64,000 bases of DNA from Augochlora pura. Its lineage: Eukaryota > Arthropoda > Insecta > Hymenoptera > Halictidae. The translations under genes and the position numbers were made by a program. The DNA lies in NCBI RefSeq assembly GCF_028453695.1, contig NC_135780.1, positions 12,211,172-12,275,171 on the forward strand, given 5' to 3'. A model generated the notes under the pieces. That model did no database searches and was not told the origin of the DNA. It was given only the letters and a program-made list of their open reading frames with translations. Position 1 is the first letter of the stretch; each line of letters begins with the position of its first letter. Positions 24,622-38,545 of this stretch are shown here, in pieces.

Positions 24622-27600
24622 CTGAAACGAGAAAACGCAGAGACAAACGTAAAAATGTATCCTCCATTGACTCCCGTAAACGGGGAAACCGCTGCTTTTC
24701 AATGAAATCGTGGGAACGCGTTTAGCGTGGCACCGTGTCCGATCGGACTGTTTTGTTTCTGTTAACGCGCGTACACGATGGGAAAAAGAAAAATGTTCGC
24801 GTAACGGTATCGCCGGGAAGACTGTAACGCGCGCGGCAACCATACAGGGAAGGTTAGCGGTACGCGAGCACGAATTTACGTGTTTACATGGCGCGCGCAC
24901 CGCGCCGATTATGAGCCAGATCATGGTATTCTTTTCCGCTATTGTCGCGGATGACCCGAATATGTGCTTCCGTCGTTCCGCAACGGACGATTCCTGCGAA
25001 CGCACCGCGGCGCGGCCTCCTAAATCGGTACGAAACCGACCGACAACGTCTTTCTCTTTAACCTGTTAACATACAACGATACTGGTTAACTCCATGTACA
25101 ACTTCGTTACGGGGTTATCTTTTCGTCCTGCTCCATTGAATAATGTTTATCTTACGTGCCTAGTATATTTTTCGAACAATTGCGGGACGCAGGGTGGATT
25201 GCCATGCTCGTTAATCGCGATGAGATCGATGGGATAACGATAGAGATAGATCAAGGGAAACGAGTACGATATTACGATATAAATGTCTCTCTGCTTCTTC
25301 CCTCGTTCGGGTAATTTTCCTCGTAATTTGATCAGCCAATAAATCGCGTCAGCTCGCATGCGATAAAAACAATCGAGTTCGTTGATATTGAAACGGTCGT
25401 GATGCGAAACGTGTTTTTTCCGGCGAATTGACAGGATGTCAATGTTCCCGCAGGGTTGGAGCATGCGTGACCGATTAACAGACTGCGTAATGCACTATTT
25501 ATAGAGACCGCTTTTTGTACGCACCGGAGCAACGGAATTCCCGTGCGACGCGGCGCTTCCTAGTGGTATCCGTCGTGAAAGAAAGTCCAAGGTATCGTTC
25601 TTAAGAATCGTATCAAGGTATTTTTTTACCCGTATTATTTATACACCCGTATCTGACCGTAAGACCGTGAACGTTTCATCGGATCACTTCCTAACCTATA
25701 AATCATAACGCTAGGAACGGGAGGTTCGGTTTCGCGAGAAGTCATAAAGTTCGCGAAGACGTCCTCGGTGTTCCTTCTCTTCCATTGGTAGCCGCGTCAT
25801 TCCGGTTAACGGATGCCGGGGACGTTTTTTGCACGGCCGATCATGGAAATGGCATAGAATTATGTTGTTCGCCAGGAATAATCGAGCGGAGTAAGGCTAC
25901 GTAGCAACGTAGAAAGTACGCAAACCGAGACTCCCGTTAAAAAAAAGGAGAAAGATTCGACCGAATCGTTGTGATTAATATCGCCGATTATAGGTTAAGA
26001 GTCGGCGGCGTTGAAAGGAAATCAGATTTCAACGGGACTGGCCGTTTCGTATCTTCCCCCGGGTTCTTTCCTCGAACTGAGTCACGTCCACGATTTCGCA
26101 CGTAACAATTAACATTTAACGGGAAGAGCATGATTCTCCCGGAAAATGATTTCCACGAATGATCGGTTGAGTCATTTCTGCGGACAGAAATACGTGACGG
26201 GGGACACGAGCCTGTTCCGTCGACCGACAGATGGCGGCGCCGACATGTTTGGCTGGCAGCAACAAGATGGCTGCCGCGCGCTACATTAATCGCGTCGAAA
26301 GAATCGACGTTCCGAGTGTCGCGTGACACTTGTTGCTAAATCATTTGCTGCGTATCGGTGCTGAACTTTAATCGATACGAGATGGTTCGTTGTTCGAGCG
26401 TTGATATCCAACCGTTAATTGATGTCACGATGATCGCTATTATTTTTACAGAGCGGTACGTGAAAAAGAATCGTCCCGACGAATAATCCCCGGTGCCGGC
26501 GCTATCCCATGGGCTACCAAATCAAAACGACAGGTATAAAAACCGTTTAATGAGACGTCCTTGCGAGAGTGGGGGGAGAGGGAACGAGATGCGAAGTACG
26601 TAGGGCGTACGGCTACCATAATGCGGTCAAGTCTATACGCGGTGAGGTCTGTCTACTTTAATTCGACGGGTTCTACTTAATTTCGTTGTTACGGAGAACG
26701 GAGAAGAACCATGGTGAACCGAGAGACGATTTTACGCTCGAAGCGTGCCTAAGCTAACTTTCTCCGCGAGAAGAAAAAACTGCCATGGATACGCGTTACC
26801 TAACCTGTACAGTCTCTGCTTTGGAGTCGCTGACTCGTGCGCGTCGTCCTCTCCCCACCCATTTTCCGTAAGCTTGCTCGCGCGTAGGATATATATTTAC
26901 ACATCTACACGGCTTCCCTGTTTCCTCGCGTACCGTACCTTCTCCCTTTCCCCCTAGCGTGTGTCGCTGCCTCTCGTCATTTTTATCCGATACAGTTATT
27001 CGAAACAACTTAACTGTCGATACGGTTGACATTATTCACGTAACGCAAGAACGAAGATTAGATATACATATAGATATATTGCTCGTACACATCGTTGTAA
27101 CAAACTCCGCCCGTACTCGGGGCTCATTCAATTTAAGAACCGATATATCAAGCTCGCGTATTATTCGATAAAAACCCGAGACAGCCCACCGAAATTCGAG
27201 CTGCGCAGTTTCCAGGCTTTATCTATTCCATAATCGGCGCAGATAAGTTTCGAAGTGCTCTTGAAAAAAAAATTAAAACCGACCGATAAACCACGGCTTC
27301 CAGCTTCCGTGGACATCGTCGTCGTCGTCGAATACGTTCGCGAGGACCGCTCTAAAAACTGTACGTCGCTACGTGATGCCGTTACATCTAATCTTACATC
27401 ACACGCCGTAGTAGCGGAGCAGTGTCTGGCAATTAAACGAAGCTTTGACCTCGGCCGGAATTAGATTCGTTTAAACCTGTCGTTTCAAAACACAGAAATA
27501 TTTGACCGTTTGAGGATCGTTACTCGCTTTCGAACCGCGGCTACCGATTTCCGAGGGCGACGCGCGCTTTTTCTCCAGCTCTTCCCGCGCACTAGCGCGC

Positions 27601-29073
27601 GATTCCCGCTGAGAAAATTACCAGAACTAGATCGATATTTCCAATTGAAGATATCGGGTTCGCGAGAAAGTAATGTTTTGCAATCCGCGGGAAAGGCTGA
27701 ATGTATTTACGCCGATCGCCGCGAGCCGTGCACCGTTCGTCATCGGACAATTTGCGAAACTTGTTTATTAATGCGTCGCGCGTACCGAGCCTATCGATAT
27801 CGGTTCGAGGTAAGACGCAAGGTAAGGAAAACGCTTCGAGAGGCCACCATATTGAACCGTTCAAAGTAGAAAGCGGTCGGTGCATGGGGGACGACCAGGT
27901 CGAACCGTTGCCGCCCGTCCGTTCCCTGCAGGGGCCTTGAAAGGAATGTGCGCGGATAAAAAGAAATCGGCGAGCGAGCACTTTTACACGCTTCTAAATA
28001 AACACGTACGTCGGGAATCGGCTGTGTGTGCGCCGCGTCCGTTCGATCCGCTCCTCTATCGCTTAACTCGCGATATTTATCTCCCGTTTCGGCTCGTTTA
28101 CAAGCATTGTGTTTTATTATCGGCCCCCGCGTTCTGCTCTACAGCTGGTTTGCGCGCGAATACACCGATCGTTTTTCAACATTTCGATATTTTCAAAAAA
28201 TGCCGGGAATTAAACGCGAACGGTTCAGTTAACAGGTTACCGAATTTTCATTGTACTGCTTTATCGACCGTACAAAAATCGACGGTTCGCCGTCGACTAC
28301 TTCTCTCTTTATTTTTTTTTTAAATGCTTCCGGGGATCGCGTTGTGAATAAAGGATCTATATACATATATACGTACATATGTTATAACATATACGTATAT
28401 AAACGTAATTCAAAGCTAGTTCTTTAGCTCGACGAATTTCCTCGTTCGAGATACAAATCGCTGCTTTTATTGGTGTAGATATGGTTAGAGGTTACATTTA
28501 TTGCGAGAGCGTGGTCGTTCCACTTCCCAAGGACGATCCAATAATATAGTAGCGACCGGAGTCGCAAGAATTACACGGAATAACGTATCGCCGTTAATGC
28601 GCTCGGGAACAACAGGTATTTCGACGACGAAATGTCACAACGCGGTGGGGAAAGTGAACCGAAGAGAAAGGGGGGAACGGGGAAACGTAGATCGTACGAC
28701 ACCGCGCAAATCATCGTCAAATAAGTGGAGAACTCACTTTCGAACTATGGAAAACCGTGTATCGTACGCGCGTCGTTACACTTTCCACATTCCTTGGCGC
28801 GATGCGGCCGGAAAAAACAAAGTACCGGAGAACTGTTCACACGAGGACTGATTAACTGTTCACAGAGTTCACAGAGCACACGGGGGCAGCGAAGGAGAAC
28901 GATCCTCGTCGTCGCCCAGCACTCGAGAAGAAATTTCAATGGATGTGCGTCGCCGCGAGCCAGTCCGTGGTGAGACGCGCTCGGTGTCTCGAACTGATCT
29001 GTGCGTCACGCGTAATCGCGGCGCACGTACAACGATAGCCCCGACGACAACAAAAGTGTTATCGGGCGTCGCG

Positions 29074-29081
29074 TGACGTCA
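29074..29081. promoter_or_regulatory. Palindromic CRE site
   Basis: TGACGTCA within GCGTGACGTCACGAG, in a CpG-dense stretch. Full CREB/ATF consensus. Confidence 0.45.
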
Positions 29082-32000
29082 CGAGTGGCCGTGTGTGCAG
29101 TGTCGCGCGCGACTCGCGCATGCGCCCCTCGCCGGTCCCCCACCACGACGCCCCAAGACGGAGCGTCCACACGCAGCAGGCACACCGTTTGTTCTGACTG
29201 GTTGTCGCGCGCGAAACATTTAGCGACCAGCTTGGCCCGAGCCACTGAAAACACTATCACTTTTTCCTTCCGTTACGAGAAAAGAGAAAGACGTGCGGCG
29301 ACGCGTCTGATTAAAATTCGAATTACCCTTTCGGGGCGCGTCCGCTTCCTTCGGCCCCCTCCGCCCCTCCGTGTGCTTTCAACCGGAACTGCCGTCGTAT
29401 CCTCGCAGAGTCGTTTAAACAACACCGTGAACTCTATTCGCGTTTGAATTATGGCCCGATCGACCGACGTTCCGTTCTAAATGCGTAAAGGATTAGTTTC
29501 TGGAAAATTCGAAATTTGTTGAAAACGGAGAAGTTCGGTCTAAAAGCTTATTTACGAGGGAACGGTGGATACCGTTTCAGCGCCGCTCGAACGCGCGCTC
29601 ACAGTTTCGGATACCCTCCGAGAGACAGTGAACAGGTCCGCGCTAGTACGAGCGCGCGCGAGCGTGTGTAGGTACGTATAAATACGTACGCGCGAAACTC
29701 CGTTAAGGATTTCTCGTAGCTCGTTAATTGCGCCGACGCGAGTACTTTTACTCCGCACGAATAATGAAATGAGCGAATCTCTTTCGTGGAACGAACCCGC
29801 CCGCTGCCCGTAACCCTCCCCTATCTGATAATGTTCTCAATTTAATTCGAACGCATTTCTGAAGGTTCAACGATGAGATTTAAAATTTTTTTTCAACCGT
29901 TCTAGTAGTATATCAAATTTAGGAATACCCGTCGGCTAGTTATCTCGACGATCCGATAAGAATTCGATGAAAAACAGCGCGGGCTAATTTTATAAAGACG
30001 CCATGTTTGACTAACGAGTCTTGTCTCACCTGTCGTAATCTGTCCGATTTCTTTCGGGCTCCAGAGACACGAGGTGTACATAGAAACCGATGAAATTGTA
30101 CGGGGCAATCGTTAAATAGGCCGTGACCATTCGGCTGGTCGACTTTCTCTGGCGAGCCGCGATGGACGAAGACGAGGAATCGGGGAAAAAAAAGTGGTTC
30201 GTATTTAGAACGCTTTGTCTCTCTGTGAACGACCGTTACAAGTATCGCGGGAAGCATCGCGACAATGCCACTACGACGACGACAGCGACATCTTATCTCC
30301 GGCGAACGCGAAAGCTCGACGATTCCTCGAGTCGCGCGGTGCTTCTTAAAATAAACCGGAAAAAAGGGAGTCATTCTTCGCTTTTGTTTCCGATTCCGTG
30401 GCTACTTAACAGCGGCTGGCATCGCGTCCCATTGTTGGGAAACCTAATACCTATTCTGTACGCGCCGCTCACAGCAAACATTTCAATATGCTAATGCTCG
30501 AATAGAACTCACGGCGATCGGGAATACGTAGACTGAGTCGCCGTTTCCCTCGGGTTACCCGATGCCTCTCTCGGCAAGACCCCGCTCGTTTTCGTATCCA
30601 AGTAGAGGAAAGAAATAGTTATTGCCATTGTGACGCGCAGGGAAACGTACGTATTGTCACGCAATCTTGTATGGTATGTACTCTCGAGTGCGACGCACAA
30701 GCCACCGCGTATCTTACGTAAAATCGAGTCGACTTGATGACGCACTTACTAAGTTTATGAGCCGCGAGCGGCGATTAAACGACTTCTCCGTTTCGCCCAT
30801 TTTCCTATTCGTCGCTGTTTCGCGACGAACAATATTTATCGGTTATTTATCGATTAATAGTCGTTTATATAAATCGTTCACAGTTGGCGAGAGCAAAAAT
30901 TTAAACGCGTGTCGTTGCATTCCAAAAATAAAAAAATAACAATCTCTAAATATATCGCACGAGACGCAACAGGTTGACAAAAATCAGTGGACAAAAAACT
31001 GATGAAATTTCTAGCAATTTTCTGTTCGCGACACTCGTGCGCTCCGGTAACGACTCGGTAATACGTACGCGAGAAATTAGCGACACAAGAATGTTGCCCG
31101 TCACTTTCTCCGAATCACGGATTCCATGTGTCGCGGTCCCCAGACTCGGCGAAACAGGATTGCGCAAAATTTCGAAGCGGATTCTAATCGATCGGTTCTT
31201 CGCGGTTTCGCGTTAAGAAAATATATTAACGTTACCACGGATGTGGGCACGAAGATTACCGGCACACTATCGTGTCCGAATGCAAATTAATTACACAACA
31301 GTTTTTCTTCGCGCCGTCGTTGCGCAACAACGGGTGTTCCATTGTTTTTTATAACTATGGCTTTCGCGAGACATTATGTAAAACGGAAAAAGCATTACAA
31401 GAAAAATATATAAATATTTACGTTTGTATAAATGTCGCTGTGTTAAGCGAGCGATAATTCGGTTGGCCGTGTCGCGATACCGAACCGTATTAGCCGGTAT
31501 CGTCGCGGTTATCGTCCGGATTACGTCTTCCGAAAAAGCAGACTACGCCGCGTTTCTAACTTCGCGAATCTCGGTTGGAACGCGGCGAGAGCACGTCGAA
31601 CGGGTAGGTGCAGCGCAATATTCCGACGGCCTCGAGTTTCGCGTAGCAGGAACATTAACGACCGTCAGCTTACTTTGTTGTCCGTAGGCCGCCGCGCGCC
31701 GTAAAGCCACATCAATACACGGCAATCACGCTAAGAGCAGATGTTATCCCTACCAACGCCGCCCCTCCAGTTTCCTCGACTCTCTTTGCCAGAGAGATCG
31801 GCCGAGATTCGAGTGGGGATGAATCGGCTCGTGTCGCCGATACTCGGCTGTCCCCCCCACCCACGCGCCGCGTGTGTGAATCCACTACGAATCAGGGTTG
31901 TGCCGCGCGCGAGTACGTTCCCTTCGCGTGCGCGGGATTTTTACTTACTGTTTCCTTATCGGGCCCCTTTATCGGAAACGAAAGATACTCAGGCCGAGAG

Positions 32001-32543
32001 CACGACGCCGAGGGAATTTCCGATATCATTTACATCAAGATAGGAGCGATAATTATGCGCGTAAGAAGATAAGAGGAGGAGGACTACCGAGAAATGTATT
32101 GTACGACGCCGCGGATGATACAATTGTCTACGATTTTTTTGTCCTCTATATACAATCACAACTACTTGGTTCGATGCCTGGAATGTCGATCGCCGAGGCA
32201 TACCGTGATAATTCCACTGTTACAAGATTATCCTATGATTCACCATTGGCAATGTTCTTCAGTGGAACCGAGCGTCTCTCAAACTCTGATCGTAGCGGGC
32301 AATGCTGCCAGGAATAGGGTTGAACCTTTCTTCTCGGTACGTCACGAGCGACGTGTAAATATAGCGTGACGATTCAATGAGCTACTCGCCGATGCGCCCA
32401 ACGGGAGCTACGGCCCTGACACGTGTCTCGTGCCACGTTCGGTGGTGTGCGCGTACGTACGAAGGGACCGCGGGCTTGTGTGTGGGTATTTAGCTAGCGG
32501 TTTGGAAGGAGAACGTTCGTTCGGAGTGGGAAAGAGCCGACTG

Positions 32544-32608
32544 TATCGATAGAGAGGCCGAGGAGAGAGGACGGCCGCAACGTCGGTGTAGGTAGGCGCG
32601 TGACGTCA
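32544..32608. promoter_or_regulatory. DRE plus CRE pair
   Basis: TATCGATA (DNA replication-related element, 32544-32551) and TGACGTCA (32601-32608) lie 50 bp apart in CpG-rich sequence, a combination expected of an insect promoter. No linked exon was identified. Confidence 0.4.
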
Positions 32609-33463
32609 CGCGTTCCACCAGCTGGTCGGAAGACGCGCCACTCTCCTTGTTGCCATGCCCGTGTTTTTGTCGCGATAACACTGTCACGACGAAACGGAGC
32701 CGAGAAAACCAGTGTGCGGCTGTTGGACCCAAAAGTGTTCCCCGGGACCCTTCAACTTTCAATCTGCCGCCGCTCGAACGCAGCTCCCTGGAGCTTAGGG
32801 GACTTGCCCCACTCCGACCTCCCCGTGCTCCCACTTTGCACTTAACAGGGGCCCCACCTGTTGACAGCACTGTTCCTCATGATCCCAATTATTTTTCACT
32901 CGATCGATGGGACATGCGAACCGCCCGGTAGCTACGAGATCCATGGATTACTAAAAATTTCAGCCAGCTTCCTCCCTCAATTAACTCTTCGGTATGCGCA
33001 AAACAGTTCCCATCGAATTAACGCAGCGGCCGTTTGCCTCGCATCCTCCTGCGACTATGCGGCAACCCCTCACGCTATCCCACAGTTACCGGTAACCCGA
33101 GGAAATAGGAAAACACCTGGCAGAGATATTCGATCCTGTCGCTCTCCTTCGGAGACGAACGTCGTTTTTGACCGAATCGCAACGAACCGACATTTCTTTA
33201 TTATATTTTTCTATTTTATTATATTTTAAATTTAACGTTCTCGGTTTCAAGCTGTTCGTATTACGCACGATTAATTATCGGCAGCGGATACGACGCGAAT
33301 CTGTACGCGAACTAATTCCGGGAAACTTGTAAAACTACACTTGCGAGACGATGATCCGTTTCCGGCGGCCAATCGACATTACGCAGTTCGAAGACGTGGA
33401 TGACGTTAACGACGTGAATGCAGTCAGAATTTCCCGAAAGAAGGGCGCCGCGTATGACGAGCG

Positions 33464-33471
33464 TGACGTCA
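33464..33471. promoter_or_regulatory. Palindromic CRE site
   Basis: TGACGTCA within GCGTGACGTCACAC. Third full consensus site in the tract upstream of tara. Confidence 0.4.
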
Positions 33472-33917
33472 CACAGGCATTAGTAATTATTGTGGCATAA
33501 TGCTGCATGTGACGACACGCGCAGCGACGAGCATTTACGTCCACGCAGATGGAAGGAAAACGCGCGCGCACCTAAGGGAATTCATAAAACCGAGGCAAAG
33601 CAATGGCGGCCCGGTGCGGCTGAATGTGCTTCGGGCAGGCCTCCTTTGGATTTCTGCCATTGTGAGCGATGCTTCGCATTCTGAGGGTGTCGCATGGTTC
33701 GGTGATCCCCGCAGCATCGTGGATCGTTAATGGCTTTCGTATATCACTTGTTTCGCTTCTGCGGCTTTCGGTCGAACGCGTCTCGAAAATAGTAACATTT
33801 ACAAGCGTGTCGTATCAAAGTGCGGGCTCGTTTGATTTCTGCGGTGCAGTGTTTGTCGACAACTCGTGGATGTTACCACCACTGCTCGCTTTCAATAGAC
33901 CCGAGAGGAAGAGAGAC

Positions 33918-33920
<3 letters not shown>

Positions 33921-33951
<31 letters not shown>
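33921..33951. repeat. (GA)n microsatellite
   Basis: About fourteen uninterrupted GA units. Confidence 0.95.
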
Positions 33952-33954
<3 letters not shown>

Positions 33955-36900
33955 GAGATAGACACACTGCTGATCAGATTAGCTGTCCACCCCACTTCAA
34001 TCACTCGAGGAGTCGTGAAATAGATAGGGGGAGGAAGACAAGCTGTTGCGATCAACGATCAGGTGTCTTGCCTCGAAATTAATTGCAACCGAAATATCGA
34101 TCGGAATCTATCGATCGATCGTCGAACAACACGATCGCTGAGCATGCGAATCGCAATTAAAGAGTCGATAATAATCGCGACATTAATTTCGCGGTCGATT
34201 AATTGTATCATCGTGAACGCGCGCAGCAACGCGCGTAATATTTCGCGGAGAGGTGCACGCTCGAGGAAGGTCAGTGACAGAAAGAAGAGTTCACAGTTCC
34301 ACGGAGCGGCGGCCAGTCATCGTCCTCCCGAAATTTCGATTGGCATCGCGCTCGCAGCGCCGCGCGCGGCACCCCCCGTCACTACTCTTGGCTCGAAACT
34401 CATTCCAGGAGTGAACAAACGGATGCGCGTACGCACACCGCCTCTATTTTCGCATGTGCTTTTCCACGGTGAAGGTGCGTTTAAGTCTCTCCGACCGCTT
34501 TCTAAACCCGGCTCGATCCTCGCCCGTCATAGTTACTTAACGCCGACGATAAGATGTTAATAACGAGACAAATACGGCGATATCCGCGATTAAATTGTTA
34601 CGATCGCCGCGGGGACGCGGCAGTGCGGTTCCCATCGATAAGTTTCTTTCACGAGAAGTACAAGCCTTCACGGTAAACGCGAATTGCTTTGTCTCGAAAA
34701 GCAGTGCGACACGAGCGGCTGATAATCGCGGCAAGTTCGTAAAATCCCAACTACAAGCGGAGAGAAATCGAGAAGTAAACGGTACTTTCAGTCAAAGTAC
34801 ACGGAAAGATTAAGCTACCGCGCGGCGGTCTTTAATAAACTTTGTCACGCACCAAAGTATTCACGTTAAACGCCGCTGCCTGGTGACACCACTTCTGCCC
34901 GTTCCCCGCCGGGAACGGCAACCCGGCGCATTAAACACGTCGAATATGAGATTAACCGTGCTGATGCGAATAAAATAAAATTCCGAGCGAGACGCACGGA
35001 GCGACTTGTTCGTCGCGTCCGCCTAAACGCACCTTAATAACCTGTCCACGACAGCGTTCTATTTCTGTCGAAGGATTCACCATAGAATGAGATCAGTGCA
35101 CTAAATTTATAACTGGTCCCTCTCTTTACACACCGGAATGTTATCGTGTCTATCTCTCTCTCTCTCTCTTTTCCTCTTCCATTTTCTCTGCAATGCTAGG
35201 CTCTCGGTCAACTACCTCGGCGCGGATGACTAACTACGGGTCACTGGTGACCCATGCAGAGATTTTTGTAACATTTGTTTTGAGATTACATTACAAGGGG
35301 GCAATTGAATAGAATAGAAATGCCGGAGACAATGGTATGCGAGAATGAGCAAGAGATGAATGGAGACTAATAGGAGAACCGCTAGAATGACGCGTGCAGC
35401 GTTGAGACACACTGGTATTGTCAATAACGCGTCACGGCACGCCGTCGTGTCAACTAAAACACGTTCGCTCGCCAAATACGTATTTACATACTTGGTGTAA
35501 TCGTGTGGCGAGATATTTCGTCTTTAAGGCGAGCGATATACGCGAGTCGCGACCTATGACTGTTTTGATTGTTGGTTGTCTCAGCTGCGATTCAAAGTTC
35601 AACTTCGATTTCTGTCATGAATTTTTGATCGAGTGTACATAGGTGGTGGCCGTAATCGAAACGTAATTCGGTAAATGGGTTAGCAGAGTTGTTGTCGCGG
35701 CTGAAACGCGTTCCAGAAACGAAGAAGAAAATAATTTTGAAACTTGATCGATTCAAGATTTTTCTGTTTCATTTGTTTCTTTTGTCACCCCTGGGTTATT
35801 TTTTTCGGGAGAACGGTCCTGCGTTTGCCGAAGGTATCGAACACGGGACCCGATGAATCGAGAAATCGTGTCAATTATTCCGGACAAAACGAGTCCGAGA
35901 TTCGAATAATATTTCTCGAAAATTCTATCAAGGGAGGGAGGGGGGAGGGAGAAACGACCGGTGCCGAACAATGGTCTCGGTTGATCGGTCGCGTTTCGAA
36001 AGCCCCTCTCCACTCTCGCGCGGATACACCTTCTGCGCCTGTAATTTCCCACGAACTCGCTTTCGAATTAAGCGATACGATTCCCCGGGATTATAACTTA
36101 CAAATGAAAATTCGCCGGGCGACTTGCAAGTGCCGAACAAATCGGCGTTTCAAAATTCAATTTCCTCGGTCAGGCAGGGGCCGGTCATATTATTATACAA
36201 TACGTAATTTTCCATGCGCGAAAAAAAAAGTAAGTTGATCGTAACAATGGAGAGAAATACGTATTTCGCGGCGAAGAACTACTCGAGCCCCGGGAATTGT
36301 TCGGACCATTTTTTCTGCCTGCACAATGGAATGTTGAACAGTTGCTAACATGTAAATCGCGATTTTTAAAGGACCGAGAGAGTGAGTGAGTGATAGAGTG
36401 AGCGAGAGAGATATGACACAGGTATTGCCGGTGGAAAGGGTTCGAACGAAATGGACTCGGTAATATCGCAACAATCGCGAGCCACCAAGAAGCCATCCCC
36501 GGCGGATGGCGGCGTGCCAAGTAATCCATTGCTTGACGATTTTATTCATAGGGGTCGGAGATGTATGGATCCTTCGTTCCCATTGTCCCCTCATTAGAAA
36601 CTAATTTCTCGAAACAGGAACGTTACAAATATGTATCACCGTAACACGAACCACGGTTACGGGAATTATTAACTACCCTAGGGGAGGTTAGGATCGGCTT
36701 CAAAGACGTCCATTCCGTTCCCCGTGCTTCCACCCACCCCTCCGCGTCCCCCCGCCCTCCCTCCCCACAAGATTCAACGATCAAAGGCGGGACGCGGATC
36801 GATGGGACACACACGCAGAGCGGTGTTACATATTTATAAACTGCTTGCGACATCTCTTACTGTCATAATTGCGGGGAAAGTCATGGTCGATAAACGTTTG

Positions 36901-37032
36901 CAATTGACTGACAATGGGAAATCGTGAATCATCGTCGTTCGACGGGAACGTTGCGAACGATTGAGACACAAGAGAGACCGCGCGGTCGGTCGCGAGACAA
37001 GTTAAGGCGAGAAGACTTTCGATTTTGACGCG

Positions 37033-37079
37033 GCCATCTTGCAGGAGTCGCGGAAGCGTGGCCTCTCTCTCTCTCTCTG
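37033..37079. promoter_or_regulatory. Pho/YY1-like site next to GAGA tract
   Basis: GCCATCTT (37033-37040) and a nine-unit CT run (37062-37079). Pho and GAGA factor sites in close pairing are the hallmark of Drosophila Polycomb response elements; function here is inference. Confidence 0.3.
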
Positions 37080-38484
37080 CATTTCGGCTCGCGTTACAAC
37101 AATTGTAGTTAATTGGGTTATTTTTCGCTCGACCCTGGGAAGCTGGCTCTCGCACGATGCTCGTATCGGTCGCCTCGTCGCTCCCCTCTCGCGTCGCGAC
37201 TAGGATAAAAGAACGGGCGAACGGATGAAAAAGGGGATAAAAGAATGAGAGAACTCTCCATTTTGCTGGAGCCAGGTAGCTTGAACTCTCTTTCTCTCTC
37301 CCTAGCTTTTCAACATGCGCGAAGACGCGACTACCAAGAGTTTGATTTTCAGCGTCCGTCGAGTCGGGGTTCCGCCCGCGGAAAATCGACCGGCTAACAG
37401 GTCCGCCGAAATCAAACGAGAATTGGGCTGTTGGTAGAACGCGGGCAGCAACACCAATCTCGGACGACGGTGGCTCGACGGAGAAGGATCGATGCTCGAT
37501 AACATTAGCTCTCCAACGACTGTACTCTAGTTCCGAGCACGTCTCCTTATTGTTTCGAATATATCGAATCGATAGTCGTGTAGGCGTTCGCGCGCGCACG
37601 ATAATCTCAGGAATGCGCGCCGGGGACGATTTTCAATGCTGTCGTTCCGCGAGGTTGATACTGGCCCCGGGCCAACCTCGTAACAATCACCTTGACGACA
37701 ACTTTCTAGAACCTCTGACGGAATAAAATCAATTTGCATTTAACGACGACTACGACGAGCGAGCGGGGCGCAGCGCAGCGCACTGCTCGTCTCGCCGGGT
37801 TTCTAGTCTCCGGCAGTCGACTATACGGTTCTACAGTGTTGCGTTCGCCGGTAAAAGCGGCACGCAGCCGAGCGTCCAACAAAATTGCGCAGCTCCCGCG
37901 CAACCGAGTCTCGACCGGCTCCCACCTCCCCGATCGGTAATCGATATAGCCTCTCAAGAAATTAGCGCGAGCTCGCGTTCTCCGGAAATCGAGTACCGAT
38001 CGAGGAATAAAACCCGAACGAGAACCCGCGTCGGCGTCGTTCGAGCCCTCTCTGTTACAAACGTACGAATCTCGGTCGGAACGGACCCGGTCGTCGGGTT
38101 CGCGTCCCTCGATGCCGTTCCCCGAACGATTTCCGGCTGCTGGCGTCTCTCCCCTCGCGATTTCGAAAGAAACTATTTCTGTCTGATTAGATAGACCCTT
38201 AAACGGAAGCAAGTAACATGGCGGTCGACGGCGGGAGAAGAAGGTGAGTACTAGGTTGAACTGTACTTCGAGCGGCCCACTTTCTTTACTTTCACGCTGT
38301 GCCGTCGTTCTTCTTTCGACGCGCTCGCTACTACTCGGGCTTCGTAACTCGACGACGAGAAAGGCCCTATGGCGGACGTGCACACTTGCTCTTGCACGCG
38401 CGTACAGATGTGCCGGCGCGCGCGCGAGCTACCCACACGACCATCGACGCCGCCGCTGCCGCCAGAACGCCGTTGACTCCGGCT

Positions 38485-38545
38485 ACGTATGTATCTACGT
38501 ACGTACGTATCTATGTACGTATGTAAGTATGTACGTATGTACGGT
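38485..38545. repeat. (TACG/TATG)n tetranucleotide repeat
   Basis: About fifteen units of GTAC/GTAT-type tetranucleotide, imperfect. Confidence 0.9.

Noticed and set aside
36826..37599. 257-codon minus-strand ORF
   Set aside because: It crosses a CT microsatellite, has no recognisable domain, and has no matching splice or promoter context. Stop-poor CpG-rich DNA explains its length.
37706..38383. 225-codon minus-strand ORF
   Set aside because: Arg/Ser-rich translation of CpG-dense DNA with no motif. Overlapping ORFs in other frames are equally long.
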